A DNA stretch of 46,482 bases from Roseofilum acuticapitatum BLCC-M154 (GTDB taxonomy: Bacteria > Cyanobacteriota > Cyanobacteriia > Cyanobacteriales > Desertifilaceae): positions 1 to 46,482 of the forward strand of contig NZ_JAQOSP010000123.1 in assembly GCF_030068475.1 (NCBI RefSeq), read 5' to 3'. Under the pieces are notes generated by a model. The model ran no database searches. It saw only the letters and a list, made by a program, of their open reading frames with translations, and was not told the DNA's origin. Shown here one piece after another: positions 44,640-46,482 of this stretch (positions are counted from its first letter, which is position 1; every line of letters starts with the position of its first letter). The position numbers and the translations under genes were made by a program.

Positions 44640-45666
44640 TAAAAACAAACGGCCAAAACCAGTTTTAATGACTCCTATCCGGCGTTGTGGCAGTCATGCC
44701 TTGCGCCTGCGCTTGAATTTTTCTCCCAAGTTCTATTCTCCTTACCCCCTGCATCTGGTGGATTTTATGCCACTCTTAGAGCTTTATGGGGATTTAGCTG
44801 ATGACTTTACTTATTTTCAGTTGGTTATCGATTTAGTCGGTTTGCAAAATGCAACTATGGTGAAATGGCAAAACGTGGCTTTAGAGCCAGTTGCTATTTT
44901 TGAGAGTATTAAAGATCGTCCTCGCTGCGTGCATACGGTTGCTTGGGAAATGTTGTTTCAAGCAGGACAACAGCATGGGGCAAAAGTAGTGATGGACAAA
45001 TCCTTGGATAACGTCTATTATGCTGAAGAGTTAATCTCTCTGTTTGAAGACATCAAGTTTTTGAATGTGGTTCGCGATCCCCGAGCTCAAATCCATAGTA
45101 TTAATCGGGCTATTATTCACGAGTTCGATACTGTACTAAACGCTATAACTTGGGTTAAAGCCCACGAGACTGCTATGGCTCTTGCGGAAAAATATCCAGA
45201 GAGGGTTTTAACCATCCGATATGAGGATTTTTTGACCCATCAAGAAGGGGTTTTGCGGCAGATTTGTCAGTTTTTGGAGATTGAGTTTTTAGACTCGATG
45301 CTGGATGTTTCCCAATCGAGTGAAGCGCAAGAAATAGCTGTCTTATCGGCTTTATGGTCTACTAATTCTTCGCCGCCGATACTCGCTAACATTGATAAAT
45401 TTAAGCAAGATTTAAGCGATGCTGAAATTGAAATAATTGAGAGCGTGGCAAAGCCGATTATGGATTCTTATGGCTACGAATTTATGACTCAAGCAGGAAT
45501 TAAGGTGACAGAAGAAATGTTGACAGTAGCCAGAGAATTGAACTCGCAAAAAAGGGAAAAAGCTTGGATGGATTTAAGGGAAAAAGATCCTCGCGATTAC
45601 CAGCTAAGAAAGTTTCGTTCGGACTATCTTGGGATGCTAAAACAGCGCTTATTGGCAGGTGGATAG
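44626..45666 (+). CDS. PAPS-dependent sulfotransferase family protein
   Basis: A 346-residue protein that would transfer sulfate from PAPS to a small acceptor. The 5'-phosphosulfate-binding loop is near the N-terminus (LMTPIRRCGSHALRLRL), although it departs from the usual GxxRSGST form. The 3'-phosphate-binding site is FLNVVRDPRAQIHS. The C-terminal half is helical, with PLxxHYEDF-like TIRYEDFLTHQEGVLRQICQ. Gene order with a MATE exporter suggests the product is sulfated and exported, but the acceptor is unknown. Two ATG codons are possible (44626 and 44632); both lie within the upstream gene. Confidence 0.85.
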   Translation: MTMNNKNKRPKPVLMTPIRRCGSHALRLRLNFSPKFYSPYPLHLVDFMPLLELYGDLADDFTYFQLVIDLVGLQNATMVKWQNVALEPVAIFESIKDRPRCVHTVAWEMLFQAGQQHGAKVVMDKSLDNVYYAEELISLFEDIKFLNVVRDPRAQIHSINRAIIHEFDTVLNAITWVKAHETAMALAEKYPERVLTIRYEDFLTHQEGVLRQICQFLEIEFLDSMLDVSQSSEAQEIAVLSALWSTNSSPPILANIDKFKQDLSDAEIEIIESVAKPIMDSYGYEFMTQAGIKVTEEMLTVARELNSQKREKAWMDLREKDPRDYQLRKFRSDYLGMLKQRLLAGG

Positions 45667-45723
45667 AGAAGAGGTAATATCAAATCCGGTTAGAGTAGTT
45701 GTCATTAAATTGATACTTTGGAT

Positions 45724-45809
45724 CAGGGAGCCGTTTACGCATCAATCAAGTGAGAGGCTTTGATCCCGATATTGAACCGGTTGCCCCCACGGATTTTGGC
45801 TTAGGCTAA
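45724..45809 (+). pseudogene. Degenerate copy of the 3' end of the 1188-codon gene
   Basis: CAGGGAGCCGT and RINQVRGFDPDIEPVAPTDF then GLG* are nearly the same as the last residues of the large protein (RTNQVGGFDPDIEPVAPTDF then GLG). The matching copies are 43086-43181 and 45724-45809. About ten bases are missing in the second copy after GAGCCGT, and several sites differ. Everything between (MATE and sulfotransferase genes) is bracketed by the two. The sequence after the copy up to 45944 holds no recognised gene. Confidence 0.8.
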
Positions 45810-45925
45810 ATGGGGAAAAACCTATCCAATGGGGCGAGTTCCCGGATAAACCGCATGAAACCCTCGACTTCCAGAGTGAGGCAAACTGCGTTGATAGGAA
45901 GCCTCTGTTGGTTGTCCCCACCCCA

Positions 45926-45977
45926 GTTGCAGCAAGATCTCTAATTGACACTCCCCGACCTAAAGGTACGGGGATTC
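45926..45977 (-). ncRNA. Right end of the second IS605 element and probable guide RNA end
   Basis: TTGACACTCCCCGACCTAAA (45945-45964) plus GGTACGGGGATTC is the reverse complement of the first element's right end in structure: CCCCG, three pairs, TAAA loop, bulge, CGGGG, then AGTGTCAA at the border. The second tnpB stop lies in the hairpin. The guide would continue below 45945 (minus strand TTAGAGATCTTGCTGCAACT). Confidence 0.5.
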
Positions 45978-46482
45978 TTGGTTCACGGAGATTACTTGCT
46001 TAGACAGAATTACTTCTGAGAAAGTAGGGGTATTCTCTCCCCAAGCGTTTATTGGGTCTAGCCCAAAAGTTCCCGTATGCCCTACGGTACTTAGTCCTTT
46101 CTTCAAAATATTGATGGCTGCATTTTCGTCTCTATCTAATACACAACCACAAGGACATACATGGGTTCTTGTTGATAGAGATTTTTTCACCATTTCACCG
46201 CATCTAGAACAGTTTTGAGAAGTGTAGTTTGGCGAAACGGCAATTGTTATCTTGCCATATTTAACCCCAAAATACTCTATCCATTCTCTAAATTGATACC
46301 ATGCAGCATCATTTATACTTTTAGCTAGACAGTGATTCTTGACTAAGTGCTTAACTCTTAAATCTTCATAAGCTATCACATCGTTAGAGTGAACTACGCA
46401 CCTTGCTAACTTCACAGCAAAGTCTTTACGTTGCCTAGTTATTTTAAGATGACCCTTAGCTAATCTTTGTCTAGCTTTTTCT
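45960..46482 (-). CDS. tnpB: TnpB nuclease, second copy, partial at the window edge
   Basis: The C-terminal 173 codons of a tnpB gene whose 5' part lies outside the window. The frame is open to the edge (EKARQRLAKGHLKITRQRKD before KLARCVV). It shows RuvC segment II with Glu (VIAYEDLRVKHL), the zinc ribbon (CSRCGEMVKK then CPCGC) and RuvC III Asp (LDRDENAAINILKK). The tail is GLDPINAWGENTPTFSE then NQESPYL. A GTG inside the frame (46415) should not be taken as the start. It differs from the first tnpB in having a full zinc ribbon. No tnpA for it is seen here. Confidence 0.9.
   Translation of the reverse strand, partial: EKARQRLAKGHLKITRQRKDFAVKLARCVVHSNDVIAYEDLRVKHLVKNHCLAKSINDAAWYQFREWIEYFGVKYGKITIAVSPNYTSQNCSRCGEMVKKSLSTRTHVCPCGCVLDRDENAAINILKKGLSTVGHTGTFGLDPINAWGENTPTFSEVILSKQVISVNQESPYL

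Noticed and set aside
43302-45666. Saxitoxin or other known toxin cluster
   Set aside because: Only a MATE exporter and a sulfotransferase are present; no polyketide, amidinotransferase or oxygenase genes are seen, so naming a pathway is not justified.
45742-45951. 69-codon minus-strand frame next to the second IS605 right end
   Set aside because: It overlaps the duplicated gene tail antisense, has no ribosome-binding site and resembles nothing I know.
46413-46415. GTG start for the second tnpB
   Set aside because: The frame stays open and TnpB-like (ARQRLAKGHLKITRQRKDF) up to the window edge, so this GTG is internal.

Overview
The window looks like chromosome of a filamentous, Oscillatoriales-type cyanobacterium. 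The clues are many HIP1-type GCGATCGC octamers, a GUN4-domain protein, a group 2 sigma factor of the cyanobacterial kind, a DUF3769 outer-membrane protein, a sterol desaturase/short-chain dehydrogenase fusion and many dispersed palindromic repeats. I cannot name the genus from sequence alone. I saw no rRNA, tRNA or CRISPR array.

Layout. 1-5.1 kb: group 2 sigma factor, a 47-codon membrane miniprotein and carB, all on the minus strand. 5.2-5.8 kb: a restriction-modification remnant, with an intact controller-like HTH gene followed by a type II endonuclease (ScaI-like by recall) whose middle is deleted. 5.9-8.9 kb: NIL-domain ferredoxin, divergent from an Hsp70-like/HAD phosphatase pair. 9.0-14.9 kb: secreted zinc metalloprotease, GH116 glycosidase and GUN4 protein. 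15.0-17.5 kb: GIY-YIG-like protein, 2TM protein and site-2 protease with CBS domains. 17.7-24.7 kb: a five-gene Wsp-type chemosensory operon (CheW, CheR-TPR, MCP, Cys-rich CheW, CheA-REC) with neither a CheB nor a GGDEF output gene. 24.8-25.1 kb: an expanded 30-bp tandem array inside a palindromic repeat. 25.2-33.3 kb: Ala/Pro-rich protein, peptide deformylase, SRPBCC protein, phytase-like lipoprotein, M23 peptidase, DUF2202 protein, a hypothetical protein and DUF3769/LptD-like protein. 33.35-35.2 kb: an apparently complete IS200/IS605 element with divergent tnpA and tnpB. 35.3-39.5 kb: quinone oxidoreductase, ComB-like phosphatase, desaturase-SDR fusion and a stand-alone Hpt protein. 39.6-43.2 kb: a 1188-residue membrane protein containing an alpha/beta-hydrolase triad. 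43.3-45.7 kb: an overlapping MATE transporter/sulfotransferase pair, bracketed by the large gene's 3' end and a degenerate second copy of that end. 45.9 kb to the edge: a second tnpB, cut by the window.

How parts work together. The chemosensory genes form one signalling complex: receptor, two couplers, a methyltransferase, and a kinase carrying its own receiver. Other genes are mostly housekeeping or envelope functions in one- to three-gene units. The accessory signal is dominated by repeats. One GATCCCCC-ended palindromic family appears three times with different internal copy numbers. A small CCGC-GCGG-ACATGAA palindrome appears four times and supplies coding sequence to tnpA, tnpB and the GH116 gene. 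The two tnpB genes are dissimilar but share the same right-end hairpin. The most striking decay event is the internally deleted restriction endonuclease beside its intact regulator. I did not find a clearly new multi-gene defence or biosynthetic system. The best candidates for new biology are the 1188-residue protein, the MATE-sulfotransferase cassette and the CheB-less Wsp-like operon.
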